Below are positions 27,601-59,365 of a stretch of 64,000 nt of DNA, one piece after another. The DNA comes from Nautilus pompilius. Lineage: Eukaryota; Mollusca; Cephalopoda; Nautilida; Nautilidae. The stretch is from NCBI GenBank assembly GCA_018389105.1, contig JACATO010000921.1, forward strand, positions 472,001 to 536,000, in the 5' to 3' direction. The notes beneath the pieces are model-generated. The model ran no database searches and was not told the origin of the DNA. It worked only from the letters and a program-made list of their open reading frames with translations. The stretch's first letter is position 1, and each line of letters begins with the position of its first letter. A program made the position numbers and the translations under genes.

Positions 27601-30600
27601 TGAAATGCTGAGAGATGCATTAAGATTGCAATTATCCATCACATAGCTTAGATAAAAATTTCAGCTATCAGCAACTTATGTGCACCGGGGTGCTCATGTG
27701 TCATCTGATCACATCAAAAGCATTACAAGTCACTTCACATATAGAAGATGCACTAGACTGTATGCAAGAGCTTGGCAAACTTTACGACAGTCTAGCTTTT
27801 ATGTTGAAGAACCAATCTGGCATCTTCTCCATGGCTAGAGCCCATATGTCCTACACACTGGTTAATCTTTTGCTGTGAGGTCCAGATTAGGTAATTATGC
27901 TGCTGTCTTGGATGCTTTGTAAAAACGCAAATGAAGAATTTCATGTGAACATTGTGCCCAATCCAATGACAGTCGCACATGCTTGCTGGCATCAAAGTCT
28001 TTTAGTTCCATTTGCCGATTTGCTGATTTTAGATTTCCTTGAAAGTCAATTTTATTTTGCAACCCGAAACATTTTCTGATTTATCATTACTACATATAGC
28101 ACATCTGCAGATTGGATAAATAAAATGGTAAGATATACATATCTCTTTTATGCATATTGGTGATAAGTTAATTGCTCAAAGAGACTGGTGCAGAACTATT
28201 ATAAACGTAATTTGTTAAATCTCAATTTTTTTTCCATTTTCATTTTATCTAATTTCTAGATAAATCAAAGACTTATAACTGAGATCCTAGACCTCACACT
28301 GAAAAATTTCCCCTCCACACACTTTTCACCAGCAGATAACGCCCATGAACACAACCCAAAGCTAAGTTACAAGTTTCTACTAACACCCGTTCACATATTC
28401 CTTTTATAAAGGTGGTATTATGTGAAGAGAAGTTTCTGTTGAACGTTTGATGAACAAAGTTTTAGCCATTTTTTGTTGTTTTTTTTTTAGTTGTTGCATA
28501 CATTTTTAAAACCACTGTAATATTTAATAAACAGTCATCTACCCCTAACACGGGCCCATTTCCGAGTATATATATTCTAAAGATCCTGTTGCAGTATGGT
28601 TTTATTTATTTTCAAAGGGTTCAAGTGGCTTGACCCAGTATCAAACCTGTGACCTGTTCATTGCAAAGTTTTTGGGCGTCATAAGCTGACCTATTTACAC
28701 ACGTCCATCTTCTATACCCCAGCATACATTTCTCCTGCAAAGCTGAAAATACCCCCTAACCCAGAGTTTGTAAATTTGCTGAGGTTGTTTTCCGTTTTGT
28801 CTTACAAATTCATGTGATATATTTCTCAGTGTGAGCCATATCATCATCAACAGGTTAACAAGAATATTAAGACATTCTTCTTGGCAGTTGTCTTTGCTAG
28901 GGCAGTCAGTCTACATTTCTTCCTAACTAGAGAAATGCTGCATGCTACAGTTGTCACAAACTACTATTTACCAATTTGGTTTCAATACGAAAAAAAAAAA
29001 AACAACAGTAATTACAAATCACAATGCATCTAAAAACAAACATTTTCATGCTGATACTTCAGACACCACCCACTATCTCAAGCCTTTAAGGCTGGACAGA
29101 GCAGCAACATCAGTTAGCACAAAGATGCTGACACACAGCACAACATTCCACACAACAGACCATCACCACCAACTTTCATATGAGAATCCGTTAAATGTTC
29201 TTGCAATAAGCCGCCATTTTTTTGTGCTGTTTTTTTTTCAAAGTGAGAGTAGAAAAATTACTAACATAAGAACTCGTGCAGCTCATCACCTGGTGGGCAA
29301 GGTCATCGACTATCCTCTTGGAAGAGCTTTGACAATGTACACCTGATGCTCAAAAGGTAAGTATCAAAATTTTAATGCTAATGCAATTCTCATGAAATGA
29401 TGCTTTTAGTTGTGAAGCCAACAGTCTGTTTATTAATGAATTTCAATGTTCTTTTGAGTAATATTTTGAGGCAGAAAATGGCAACAGCCATTATTATTGA
29501 AAACAGGGATACCATACCAGCTGAAAAGCCATCACACACCAAGCTAAATTCTATGCGAAGAAATGGAAGCTCTAAGAGGGAAAAAAATAAAAACATACCT
29601 TCTCACTAAGTAGTAAAACGATCCAACCCAAACAGCAGATGTCACAATGTGGATGCCTATCAGAATCTTCCCGTGCTCCTTGTAAGCTCGTTTAAATCGC
29701 TGAAAAATTGAGAGATTTTCAGAATTGATGGAGTCATCTTCCACGTTACTTGCAGGTGGTTTGGAAGACAGCCAATGCGTCTGCAAGTGGTCAGTTGCAC
29801 TCTGTCTGTCTGTAATAGGCGGTTTTTCAACCCATTTCTGAGTGTAAAATCTTGTATGGGTAATGGGCAGCATTGCATCTCTGTTTAGAAGCAGAGGTGC
29901 TACTATCAGCTCTTGTCCACATAGCCAGAAATTTTGCCAGGCTCGGTCAAAGTTACAATTATGTAAAGTCCTGAGACATCTTCGTTTCCAGTTTGTTACC
30001 CCTAAATTTTAAAAAAAAAATTTTTTTAAAATAAACATTACTCACCACACAGTGATGAGTCAGGTCCAACCACCTCAGCTTAGATTGCAAATCAGCAAAT
30101 CAATGCCAAACATTCTAACAGTTAAGCACTATAGACATGCAAGTACATATGTAACAGTTGTTTATTATTACCTTTCAACACAGCGATCTCAGAGAACAGA
30201 CTAAACCCAGATTTCTTTTTTTTTTGTAGAGATCAGAATGTCAGTCAGGGCTCTGCTCATCACAGGAGACAAAGGGTGCGTTGGAGGGTTGCAGTCAAAA
30301 CCATCGACAAAAATGAAGGTGGCTTCTCAGCCAGTGTGGACATGACTGACCACACTTCAGATTATTAGGCTATCAACGACAATGTCTTATTCTGACATAT
30401 GTACTGCAACTAACAGGTGAAAAAAAGGAGTCAGATGAAAGCATATAATCTCCCAATGATATTTTTTTTAGCAATAACCTCAATTTTGTATGATGGCTTC
30501 AAAATTATGACCAGTATTGTATACATATAATTTTCTTCATCAAAGACAACTAAAAACTTGTTTTGTTTGGTTTTTTGTTTTTTTTCACTTTAATTAATAT

Positions 30601-32737
30601 GCACATAGCTGCAAAGTAACTCACCTGAACCCTCCTTTTTTGTTTAATCCAAAATTTTAAAATGCAAACCCAATTTATTCATTTTGTAGAAATATCAACA
30701 AATATTGTCAAAAAAAAAAAAATACAGAAAACAGACAATGAACAATTGTTTGTTGATAAAATTAGTTATTTTCATAGAATCTCCCACAAATCCATTAATT
30801 AAAAAATTCAGACCCCCCCAAATGTGGTATTTCCTACATTTTGGAGAATTTTTTTTAAAAAAAACTTATAAACTTATAACCAAACCATGCATTATTATCT
30901 AACAAGTCAAGATTTCTTTTGTCAGTATCAGCATCTAAAGTTCTACAAGAGCACATGCTGGCATGTTTGTTGGAATGATTTATTTTCTAAAAAATAACTA
31001 TTCCAACATAAATGATGTGCATTTTGTAATGGAAAAATACATCCTTAACCCCCCCCCCCACCCTGTGTACCACCTGGAGTGCATATGCATAAGACCTGTC
31101 AATACAGTATTATTAAGCACAAGTTGATCCAAGGGACTGACATACACACAACCTTCCTCAGTAACATAAGAGCTAGTTCAACACAGACTAAATAGTGTCT
31201 CTAATCTGTATAAAGTAAAAACTAATTTGGTGTATAGAGGGTTAAATGTAAACTGATAAACAAAAGCTAGAAGAAACATCTAATTGCACGATTTCTCTTT
31301 TCTTCATTATACCAAGAAGTGAACATGAAAAAACAGCAGATATCAACAAGATGTTTCAACAAGTCTTATAGAAGAAAGAATTCTATTCCCCGTGTCATTC
31401 TGCAATCAGTTGGTTCCACAAAAGCAGAAGGAGCAAGATACAATTAGTTAGATTTGTTAACAAATGTACAGTGGCACTGTGCAACTGCTTGGTTGTTCTA
31501 GTGGTTATTCTATCAGAATAGAACTGTTAAGAAACTGTCTTAGCTAATACAGGCATTGTTTAGACAGACACGGGTAACCTCTAACTGGTGACAGGTCAGA
31601 ATCATCAGTAGAAACTTTTGTCGTCTACAGGTAAATTCCAGAACTGAGCACATTCACATCTCACCATATTGATGATATTAGTTACAAAGATGACTACAAT
31701 TAATGTTGCAATGAAAATTCAGCAACCTTAACTGAAAGTAAAATCCATATATTTGCAAATATTGTTTTTATACTTAATTAAATCACAGTTGAAATTCTGA
31801 TTGAAGTTTAGAAATTGTTTTTTTTTAAATTTTAAAGGTAAAAATTATTATGCAATGCAGCATCTAATTAGCACACTGCGTTGTAAAATTTACTTACATA
31901 TCAGCACTCTTAAAATGAATAAGATGTTATGATATAATCACTAAAACTATTGCCATCTCTCTATTTTCAAAGGAATATTTGTTCGTCATTTATTGCTCGA
32001 ATGCTGTCAATGGTCAGAAAATTCCTGCATAACTTGGCAAATAAAATTAACCATTAGAAGAAAAAAATTGAACTTTCCGTTTGGGAATATCAGGACTCAA
32101 ATAATACATTACATAGATATAAACAATTCTGGTATCTAGTAGTAGTGATGGATAAGCAGACTCCATTAGAATTAGAAATTACGGATCACTGCTCCTACAC
32201 CAGGTCGTCAGTTCTCCCACCTGAAAACCCTTAGTAGATGATGTGCACTGAACTGACTGTAAATTTACTCGAGATGCAAAACAGGCGGGGCGGAGGGGGT
32301 TAAATGGATGCACATTTGACGTTGTGCAGAGCTATGTCAATGAACAGCGTAGATGCACCGAGGGTGGTACATAAAGGATAGAAGAATATGCCCTTAAATG
32401 CTCCGTCATCTCCAGACTAAATCAAGGTTTCGTTTGGACGTCGGTAGTAGCAGCACAGGTGTCGGAGTTACAGACAAGGTCGGGGAATAAAGAAACTGGT
32501 CCCGGGAGAGAGAGGGGGAGAGGGGGGGGTCTCTCCCCCCATCCGTTAGGGTCGGGCGCCAGCTCGTACATGATGATGATGCTGCTGCTGCACCTGGCTC
32601 CATCCGGAAACAAGGGGCTTCTCTCGGAAGCGGGCAGGTAGACCATTCTCACCTGGAAACTGCGAGGAGCCGCCGATGTAGGCCCGCGACCGCTTCACGA
32701 TCGCCGCCGCCGCCGCCGCCGCCGTCATCCGAGCCAT
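24640..32737 (-). CDS. FAM210A: FAM210A-like mitochondrial DUF1279 protein
   Basis: FAM210 proteins are mitochondrial inner-membrane proteins; FAM210A supports mitochondrial translation and muscle/bone physiology in mammals. Three coding exons, in transcript order: 32737-32653, 30001-29599, 24961-24640. All have proper GT/AG ends and join in frame to 269 residues (human FAM210A 272). The N-terminus is basic and Ala/Arg-rich (MARMTAAAAAAAIVKRSRAY), as in a mitochondrial presequence. The DUF1279 domain starts near residue 128 (FQRFKRAYKEHGK), with a membrane segment at about 141-161, the conserved SGFDVVPFLRKLG after it, and the hallmark ATPARYTVTLGG at 202-213. A Lys/Arg-rich C-terminal helix follows, shorter than in vertebrates. 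It is divergent from RNMT across about 450 bp, as I recall for human FAM210A/RNMT, which favours FAM210A over FAM210B. Intron 2 contains a Tc1 relic. Confidence 0.93.
25440..25840 (-). mobile_element. Tc1-like transposase relic
   Basis: Lies in FAM210A intron 2, same strand as the gene. The translated pieces match the N-terminal helix-turn-helix part of Tc1 transposases: RRTAIASQYNIHRNVISR, then ERPRSG with a degraded VTT block, ENHYVRHPCLKKQF, and ILTQTVGNRLHASG. The catalytic half is hard to follow and may be lost. There are several frame breaks and no visible inverted repeats, so this is an old inactive fragment. Confidence 0.75.
27188..28080 (+). other. Cluster of broken open frames, family unknown
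   Basis: Three successive open stretches on the plus strand (27188-27418, 27422-27646, 27678-27878) within FAM210A intron 2 look like pieces of one decayed coding sequence. The first is rich in Gln, Lys and Glu (AIGKEKEATEGNFQKL). The spacing and frame changes suggest an old transposon or retrocopy. I do not recognise the family, and chance cannot be excluded. Confidence 0.25.
28620..28740 (-). mobile_element. Possible tRNA-derived SINE head
   Basis: On the minus strand there is an A-box-like stretch (RC of 28679-28695) followed by a B-box-like stretch with AGGTTTGATACTGGG (RC of about 28634-28650), with the spacing of an internal pol III promoter. No clear body is visible. Confidence 0.3.
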
Positions 32738-32900
32738 CCCCTTCGGCCTTGGAGCCCTGCACCGCGGGAGTCCGGCTTCCGTCCGTCAATCGAAAGAAAG
32801 AAAAGAATAAGGGGATGGGGAGTGGGGGGGAGGAGATCTGTTTTCTAAAACAAAAATCAAGAAAGCCCACGTGCTTCACGGAACGATTGTCATCGTGGCG
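32458..32900. promoter_or_regulatory. CpG-rich FAM210A start region
   Basis: A CpG-rich patch over FAM210A exon 1. It contains a GCC/CGC run at 32702-32724 that codes the alanine stretch of the presequence. Confidence 0.4.
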
Positions 32901-33048
32901 GAAGTTGCACCGAAAACTGGTTAGCGGGGAGGGAATATGCCGTAAAACTGATTTTCTTTAAATTCCTAACCAAAAAAATAATTACACGGCGAGGGCAGCT
33001 ATTGCTTCCTATTAAAATTATCAAATAATAATAATAATAATAATAATA

Positions 33049-33079
<31 letters not shown>

Positions 33080-33190
33080 CCAGAACTTTATACGCCTCGG
33101 TTTTAATTTTTTTTTATAAATCAGTCGGCCGGCCTCGTTTACGGCACTCGCCGGAGGGGGGGGGGAGAGAAAAACAACAACAACAACAAC
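32738..33190. promoter_or_regulatory. Bidirectional FAM210A/RNMT promoter
   Basis: The 453 bp between the two divergent start codons. Visible sites are an E-box CACGTG at 32868-32873 and an ETS/GABP-type GCGGAAGT at 32898-32905, both common in housekeeping and mitochondrial-gene promoters. The RNMT-proximal half carries a (TAA)n run at 33024-33079, a G-run and a short (CAA)n just before the RNMT ATG. I see no TATA box at a useful distance. The site names are motif matches, not proof of binding. Confidence 0.6.
33024..33079. repeat. (TAA)n microsatellite
   Basis: About 18 TAA units with one slip near 33050, in the FAM210A/RNMT promoter interval, probably within or just upstream of the RNMT 5' UTR. 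Confidence 0.95.
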
Positions 33191-53627
<20,437 letters not shown>

Positions 53628-53748
53628 CCATGCACCCTGTTTTGAATGTAAATACTGGAACTTAATTTCATCTTGTGTATTGTGAATCATATTCATCAAG
53701 CATTTGAGGTTGTTTCTCTGATTTCTCTTTCTCTCTCTTATTTCCTAA

Positions 53749-53754
53749 AATAAA
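53749..53754 (+). promoter_or_regulatory. RNMT: RNMT polyadenylation signal
   Basis: AATAAA, 122 bases after the RNMT stop codon, giving a short 3' UTR. Confidence 0.6.
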
Positions 53755-53794
53755 TGTATGCAAACTATATACAGTTAGACCTCTCTCTCTCTCC

Positions 53795-54095
53795 TGATGT
53801 AGTGCAGCAACAAGCATTTTGACTATATTTTACTTGACAAGGGAGATAACTTTCTCAAACATATTAGTTGTGCATGCTGCAACAAATGCTTCAATTGTAT
53901 TCCACCTGACTGGGGAGGTAACCTTCGTGACATCATATAGAATGCTCTAGCAGGCATTTCAGCTAATGGCAGTGTTCACCTGGAAAGTGAGATGACCTTT
54001 TCAGTTGTATAATCAGTTTTGTTATATGTCTTTCAACCAGATTTTGCATGGAAAGGGAGAAAACCTTAGAATGTATTAGTTTTTAGTATTTGCTT
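53795..54095 (+). repeat. Degenerate tandem repeat with GGGAGATAAC core
   Basis: About four units of roughly 70 bp, each with a GGGAGATAACCTT-like core (near 53841, 53914, 53990 and 54055) followed by a variable stretch near TATTAG. Units are strongly diverged. The same core occurs singly near 8523 and 57808, and inverted near 26170. Confidence 0.6.
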
Positions 54096-54477
54096 ATTTT
54101 CTCTCTCTCTCTCTCTCCCTTTTCTAGAGAGGGAATTCTGTTACAGTACTTCATTAAAACATTAAGGGTCAACCTAAGAGTTTGAATCAAATTTATTTTT
54201 CTTTAACTTTTACAATTTTACCTAAAACTACAAATATCATGTGGTAAACAAACCAACAAACAAATGTTTTATTTGCAACCTATTCAGACAGCCTTGCTAA
54301 ACCTAAATTGATTTTAAGATTTACGGATGATAAAAAGAAAACATGAAAACAGCTAGTAGTAGGGCAGATGAATGGTTCTCAGCAGTGACAGTAGTAATAG
54401 TATTGAATTCTGAAACTTCATACATAATATAAATTTTCATTTATTTTTGTTTTTTTTTTTTCCTTTTTGCATTTCAG

Positions 54478-54563
54478 GTGATGGGGAAGGGTTAAACATT
54501 GATTCTGATTGTCTGCCAAAAGAATGGTCAATCGTTTTTCTCTTAGTGTTGAAGTTATTTTGA
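54478..54563 (+). CDS. Possible alternative last exon of RNMT
   Basis: A very strong acceptor (T-run, then CCTTTTTGCATTTCAG) precedes a frame DGEGLNIDSDCLPKEW... ending in TGA at 54563, with AATAAA near 54602. Joined to exon 10, or to a GTAAGA donor inside exon 11, it stays in frame. With exon 10 alone it would lose the IYMTFVFQ strand of the methyltransferase fold. No homology supports it. Confidence 0.3.
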
Positions 54564-54910
54564 AAATATTAAAATTATTGTTTTTTTTTTTTCAAATCGG
54601 CAAAATAAACACCTTACAATTCTTTTCCCATAAAAGAAATGAGAGGCTTTAGACTTTTTGATTCTTCATTTGTTAATAAAAAAAATATATTTCACATAAA
54701 CAAGCCACATTTTTTACACAATACTCAAGTTACGTGTATTCATAAACCAGCCATCTAAATATGTGCCTTAGTTGCTTCAATTTTGGTGAATAACCAAAGA
54801 CAAAAAGACTTGATGAAATAATAAGCTAAACCATAAAAAATACAGACCTTTACCTAAGAGTTGAAGCAGTTTATGATGTGCACTCAATAAAGAATTAAAT
54901 GTATGCTTAC

Positions 54911-55013
54911 CTGGACATTCAAACGAAGCTTGGCTGAAATAGCATTGCGATAATGGTAATTGGCCACCAGGCTTCATTTGAACATTCATATTGTTTATTG
55001 CCAAGGGTCTCAT
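54911..55013 (-). CDS. Orphan candidate exon on the minus strand
   Basis: AAATCCAG acceptor, then an open stretch beginning ATGAGACCC (MRPLAINNMNVQMKPGGQ...), ending in CCAG and donor GTAAGC, phase 1. A possible noncoding exon with donor CACCAG|GTACGT ends at 55486. Together they look like the start of a transcript running antisense towards RNMT. No further exon was found and I do not recognise the sequence. Confidence 0.3.
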
Positions 55014-55702
55014 CTGGATTTAAGGCTAATTTGAAAGCAGAAAATGTGATATTTTAGTGAAGAAAATTGTGAAAGAATTTAGAAACTCCAATTCTAAAGG
55101 GCTAGATTTCATATTTTCTTAAATAAGGATCAGAAGTTTTTTTAAAAAATAAAATAGTCTTATTTGTTTCTTCCTGAATGGAAAAAATGTAATTCATATT
55201 TTTTTCTAATGAAAATCATATTTCAAAAATAAACTAAGCTGCAAATTGCAGTTCAAAAGCCATGTGATTATCAATGACCCTTTCTCTTCTCAGTGGTAAT
55301 GCAATTAGAATGTATTTTTCAAATCTCTTGAGATGATAAAGGGAAATGGTAGAGCAACTATGCTCCACTGAATAAATACCCTTAGGAAATAATTTAGTCG
55401 TTGAAGGGTTAAAGGTATTGTGGAATCTCTTGCATGAAATTAAGGCTACGTTTGCCAAGAATGGTAAATAACAAAGAGGACGTACCTGGTGAGAGTTTGA
55501 TAGTACTTAGACTAGAAACTGTCGATTTTGCGCATCACTGCTCCATCTCAATTAGCTACCGAGACACAATAAATTACGCTTGGTTATTATGAGGAAGCAG
55601 AGCTCGCTCGTACAGGGTCGTTAAACGTGTTTACATTATCGCTATTGTTGTTTTTTCTGCCATCGCTGACAATTAATTTCATAGAATTCCGTCGCTAAAC
55701 GG

Positions 55703-55708
<6 letters not shown>

Positions 55709-55735
<27 letters not shown>
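55709..55735. repeat. (TA)n microsatellite
   Basis: Uninterrupted TA run of about 13 units. Confidence 0.9.
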
Positions 55736-56020
55736 CGTCGCTGCGATTAAATTTGAATCTATTTACAGTTATGTCCCTTAATATTTCTAACTGTGGAGGA
55801 TGGAGAAAGTAGGTAATTTTATCCTTGATCTGACAGCTCCACCGCTCTGGAAGAAGTGGCAACCACAACCGAACTGGACCGGATTCAGCTGGCGTACGCG
55901 GCTGTTTCAAACTTTCATACATGTATAGTTTAATCCACAGTAAAGCTCTTGGTTTTTTTGTTTGTTTTACCGGATAATGAATGTTTTGCTCAAATTCCGG
56001 AAAACGTTCATCTGGGGGTG

Positions 56021-56040
56021 CACGTGATGCGATGACGTCA
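56021..56040. promoter_or_regulatory. E-box plus CRE, promoter-like
   Basis: CACGTGA at 56021-56027 and a perfect CRE palindrome TGACGTCA at 56033-56040 lie at the edge of a CpG-richer patch (about 55900-56500). They could serve the minus-strand candidate exons near 55486 and 55013, or an unseen plus-strand transcript. Confidence 0.45.
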
Positions 56041-56699
56041 GATCGTAGCTCGCTCTCTCCTCTTTTTTTTTTTTTTTCCGTCGGCGAGAAGTTCTTCCCA
56101 CCTCTAGTAGCAGCAGCAGGAAGTGTGGCGATGGATAATTGCCGACCTACAGCCTGAGCTGCAGATTCACACGCCGTTAGATGTTAACACAGACCGCCTC
56201 TTTCGTAAAACCACACGCGCGCACCGAGAAAAGTTTCAAACAGAAATATGGCTTCCTTTCCGATTTCGTTAGAAATCCGCTTCTCGGCGCGTGGATGTCG
56301 CACACATCAAGTGGAAACTCCCGGTTTATTTATCCTTGCTGCTTCGGTACACTTGAGTATCCGCCGCACCGTTTAAAACCTGAATGTAGCCTGGTTTCCG
56401 GACACAACCTCACGTTGTCCCCTAAAAATGGCTTAACTCGTGGTAACGTTTTAGTATTTACTAATGGCCTTCTAATTAACCCCCTTCAATAGGGAATAAG
56501 GTTCACGAAAAGGAAATTGGTTTAATCCTCATTACTAGTTATTCTCCATTTTAATGTTGACAAACTATGACTACGAGGAGGTTTAAGGAAAGATTTGTTT
56601 ACATCAGTACTTTGTATGTGCGAAGAGATAAGCGGCATCATGTGGGAGTAGTTGAATGCAGCCTCTACTCGCCCGTGGCGCTAGTGAGCAAGTAAATAA

Positions 56700-57480
56700 C
56701 GCGGTTGTCATTGTTCACTAGGAAAGAAGTGGGACCTGTAATTTGTTTCCCGAAGGTGTCTCCTTCCCCGGGATGTTGGCGCAAAGAAAAGTGGACGAAT
56801 GTGAAAATTACCGAACATCAGTAGCTGATGAAGATCGACCAGGACCACCCAGCAGTGTCGTCATCGATAAAAGCATTGGTATGGCTTTCTGTGGTGATGA
56901 ACTTGCTAATGCATTTGACGTGAGTGCAAGCAGTATTCATTCATGCCATTATTTATAAACACCTGAACTTCTGTAGGTGACTAATTTTTTTCTTATATTG
57001 TCATGGCGATGAAACACTGGGCATCATTTCGATTCGAGAGCAAAAAGACAGAGAATGCAGTAATCAGTGGAATTACGGTTCAAAAAACTCTAATGACAAC
57101 TATCTCCTGGTGTGGCGTGGTGTGGTGATATTGCTCTTGTTTTGAGACTCCCTGATACAAAAACCCTTTTCACCTTTATGAAGTGCGGAGTCAGAATTAC
57201 CAATGAAGTACTCTCTGTTCAAACAAAACAACGTGGAAGACTAGAAGAAGGGGGGGTTCTGTTACAGCATGAAAACGCGAGGGGCTTGGGTGATCATAGA
57301 TATTCTGAACCTCTGCCACATCCTACAATCCGGATCTTGCTTCGTCGGAAAGGATAAACAGGTAATGCAGTTCGACTTATACAGCATCCAAGAATCTTTT
57401 AGCAAGATAGTATCGAGAAACTTGTTAGTAGTTGGACTACACGTTTGGAAAATGAGGGGTTAGGGTTGTGGACTGCGTAG
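56700..57480 (+). mobile_element. Mariner relic, different subfamily
   Basis: Fragments follow the transposase order. The N-terminal helix-turn-helix part gives ENYRTSVADEDRPGPPSS and ELANAFDVSASSIHS. A HHFDSRAKRQRMQ block near 57030 belongs to the first catalytic Asp region. VLLQHENARG near 57260 corresponds to the DNARPH region, and a degraded IEKLVSSWTTRLENEG ending lies near 57400. Several frame breaks; inactive. It differs from both other mariner relics, so these are separate arrivals. Confidence 0.75.
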
Positions 57481-57991
57481 GGGGGGGATATGACGTGGTC
57501 CAATAAATTATATCTAGCCCCTTGTTTTATTTGCGAATTACCTTTACTTTTTAAAGCTCCCTCATATGTTAGAACGGGTTGCGGTTCCTCGGGTTTTGTT
57601 CTTTCTGCTGTCGTTATCAGTCAGAGGAAACTTTTTTAGATTAAAACCTCCGAGAGAAAGAAAGTTGGCGTAAAATCACTGGACTTCACGCGAGTTAGAG
57701 GAAGAAAATTATGCGTGGTTACTATCCTTCCTTTCTTTCTCTCTCTTTAAGAGGTCTCGTGAATCTATTTGCGAAAATTCGTTTTCAGCTTTCTGAAAGT
57801 CAACAAAGGGGAGATAATTCACCGATGAACATTGTCGATAACAAAAAAAATATTCGCTGTTTCTTCGTACATCGTAATTATACTTTTATTTTCTGACTGT
57901 GGGTAAATTTACCCGTGCATCGTGTATAACAGTTCTAGCTTCAGTGTACACAAATTGCATGGCGTAGCCGCCCTTAAGATTATTATCCCTT

Positions 57992-57993
<2 letters not shown>

Positions 57994-58036
<43 letters not shown>
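57994..58036. repeat. (AT)n microsatellite
   Basis: Uninterrupted AT run of about 21 units. Confidence 0.95.
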
Positions 58037-58039
<3 letters not shown>

Positions 58040-59083
58040 ATTGTTTTATAAATAATGGCACGGAAAACACTGGCGGTAGAAACAATTCCTAAACACATCT
58101 GGACACCAGAAGGAAACCGGAACTGGAGTGAAAAACCACGTGACTAGCGGCACGGGAAATTCTGTTGTAAAGCTAGGGCAGTTTAGAGGTGTTTCAGGGT
58201 TGTATTGCCCGCATTATCTCTCTCTTTTTTGTATAGAGCGCGGTTGCGAAAAACTGGTGTCGCTAACGTATACGCCGCGAGAGAAGGAATCTGGTTAGCC
58301 TACACTCGGGGGTTTCTAGCCTTTTACTCGCGGTTTGCGATATCCCCAGAATTTCATGTATTATTAGCTTTAGTGTTAACGAGTCTGTCTGGTGGCTGAC
58401 CCTTTAATTAAATGGCTATGAATTGGTAGAAGAATACACAATAAGAAAAAAAATGCATGCTAATTTTAAAGATAGATATCATTTACTTGATTATGAGTGT
58501 ACGATTAACTACCAAACTGTTTGTTTTGTTTTCTTTTCTTAGTTGAGTTCGGTTAATGAGGGAATTCGTTACCTCTGCAATTACGATGGAAACTTGCAAT
58601 AACGGAGGTAATGGTTTCTCATTAACTAGGTTTTGATCCCCGTCAAACCAGAACCTTCCGCATAACATTTTGCATGAGAATCGATTGGACGGTGGTTGTT
58701 TTACAGATACAAAAAGTCCCGTGCAATACAGTCAGAATTGTATGTGTGTTTTTTTTATATATAGATTTATTCCAAATATAACGAATGGGATTTTTAGAAA
58801 CGGTACTCTTAGCGGTCGCGGAAGTTCCTCGTGTCGTATCACGAACTCGAGCTGGGGGGGGAATTACACCGGCAAATTAATGCGCATACTTTCCTGATTG
58901 CTGGAAACTTTGCTGACAATTGTACGGCTAAACACGACATCTTAATAAACGGTGCAGCTACTTAAAGCCGACGCGAATCCAGGGATGCAACGAATAAAGG
59001 TCAAATAGAAAGACTAAATTTCTTTAAGTAGACAATCGTTAGCATTTTGCCTAATTGATGCAATCGAGAAATAAAGATGCAAG

Positions 59084-59129
<46 letters not shown>
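59084..59129. repeat. (CT)n microsatellite
   Basis: Uninterrupted CT run of about 23 units, close upstream of a SINE copy. Confidence 0.95.
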
Positions 59130-59131
<2 letters not shown>

Positions 59132-59189
59132 AGCTGCTGGTTATTTTCTAGAAAGTTATACATCTAAGCTACCAGAATAAAAGAGAATG

Positions 59190-59365
59190 GATTGGAAGAC
59201 ATGTGACTCGGCGGTTAATCTGCTGGACTTCGTGTCACTTCCTGGCATGGTTCCTTTCTCATCTAAAAATGAAAAGTTCTATTCGGGATTTTTCCTTTCC
59301 GGGATTTGTCTCCCTCGTAGAACTCCTGTTTTCTCCATTGTAGAGACTAGTAGTGAATGACAACA
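59190..59365 (+). mobile_element. tRNA-derived SINE
   Basis: Head with an A-box-like stretch TGACTCGGCGGTTAATCTG (from 59204) and a B-box-like GGCATGGTTCCTTTCTC (59244-59260), then a short body. The end TTGTCTCCCTCGTAGAAC...GTAGAGACT matches the end of the copy at 36205-36476. This is the best kept head in the window. Confidence 0.65.

Noticed and set aside
28942-29346. 134-residue open frame in FAM210A intron 2
   Set aside because: Lys/Thr/His-rich, with no domain and interrupted by A- and T-runs. It does not look coding.
55707-55922. 71-residue minus-strand open frame near the CRE patch
   Set aside because: Its end is a TA microsatellite translated as Tyr-Ile repeats, and no donor fits.
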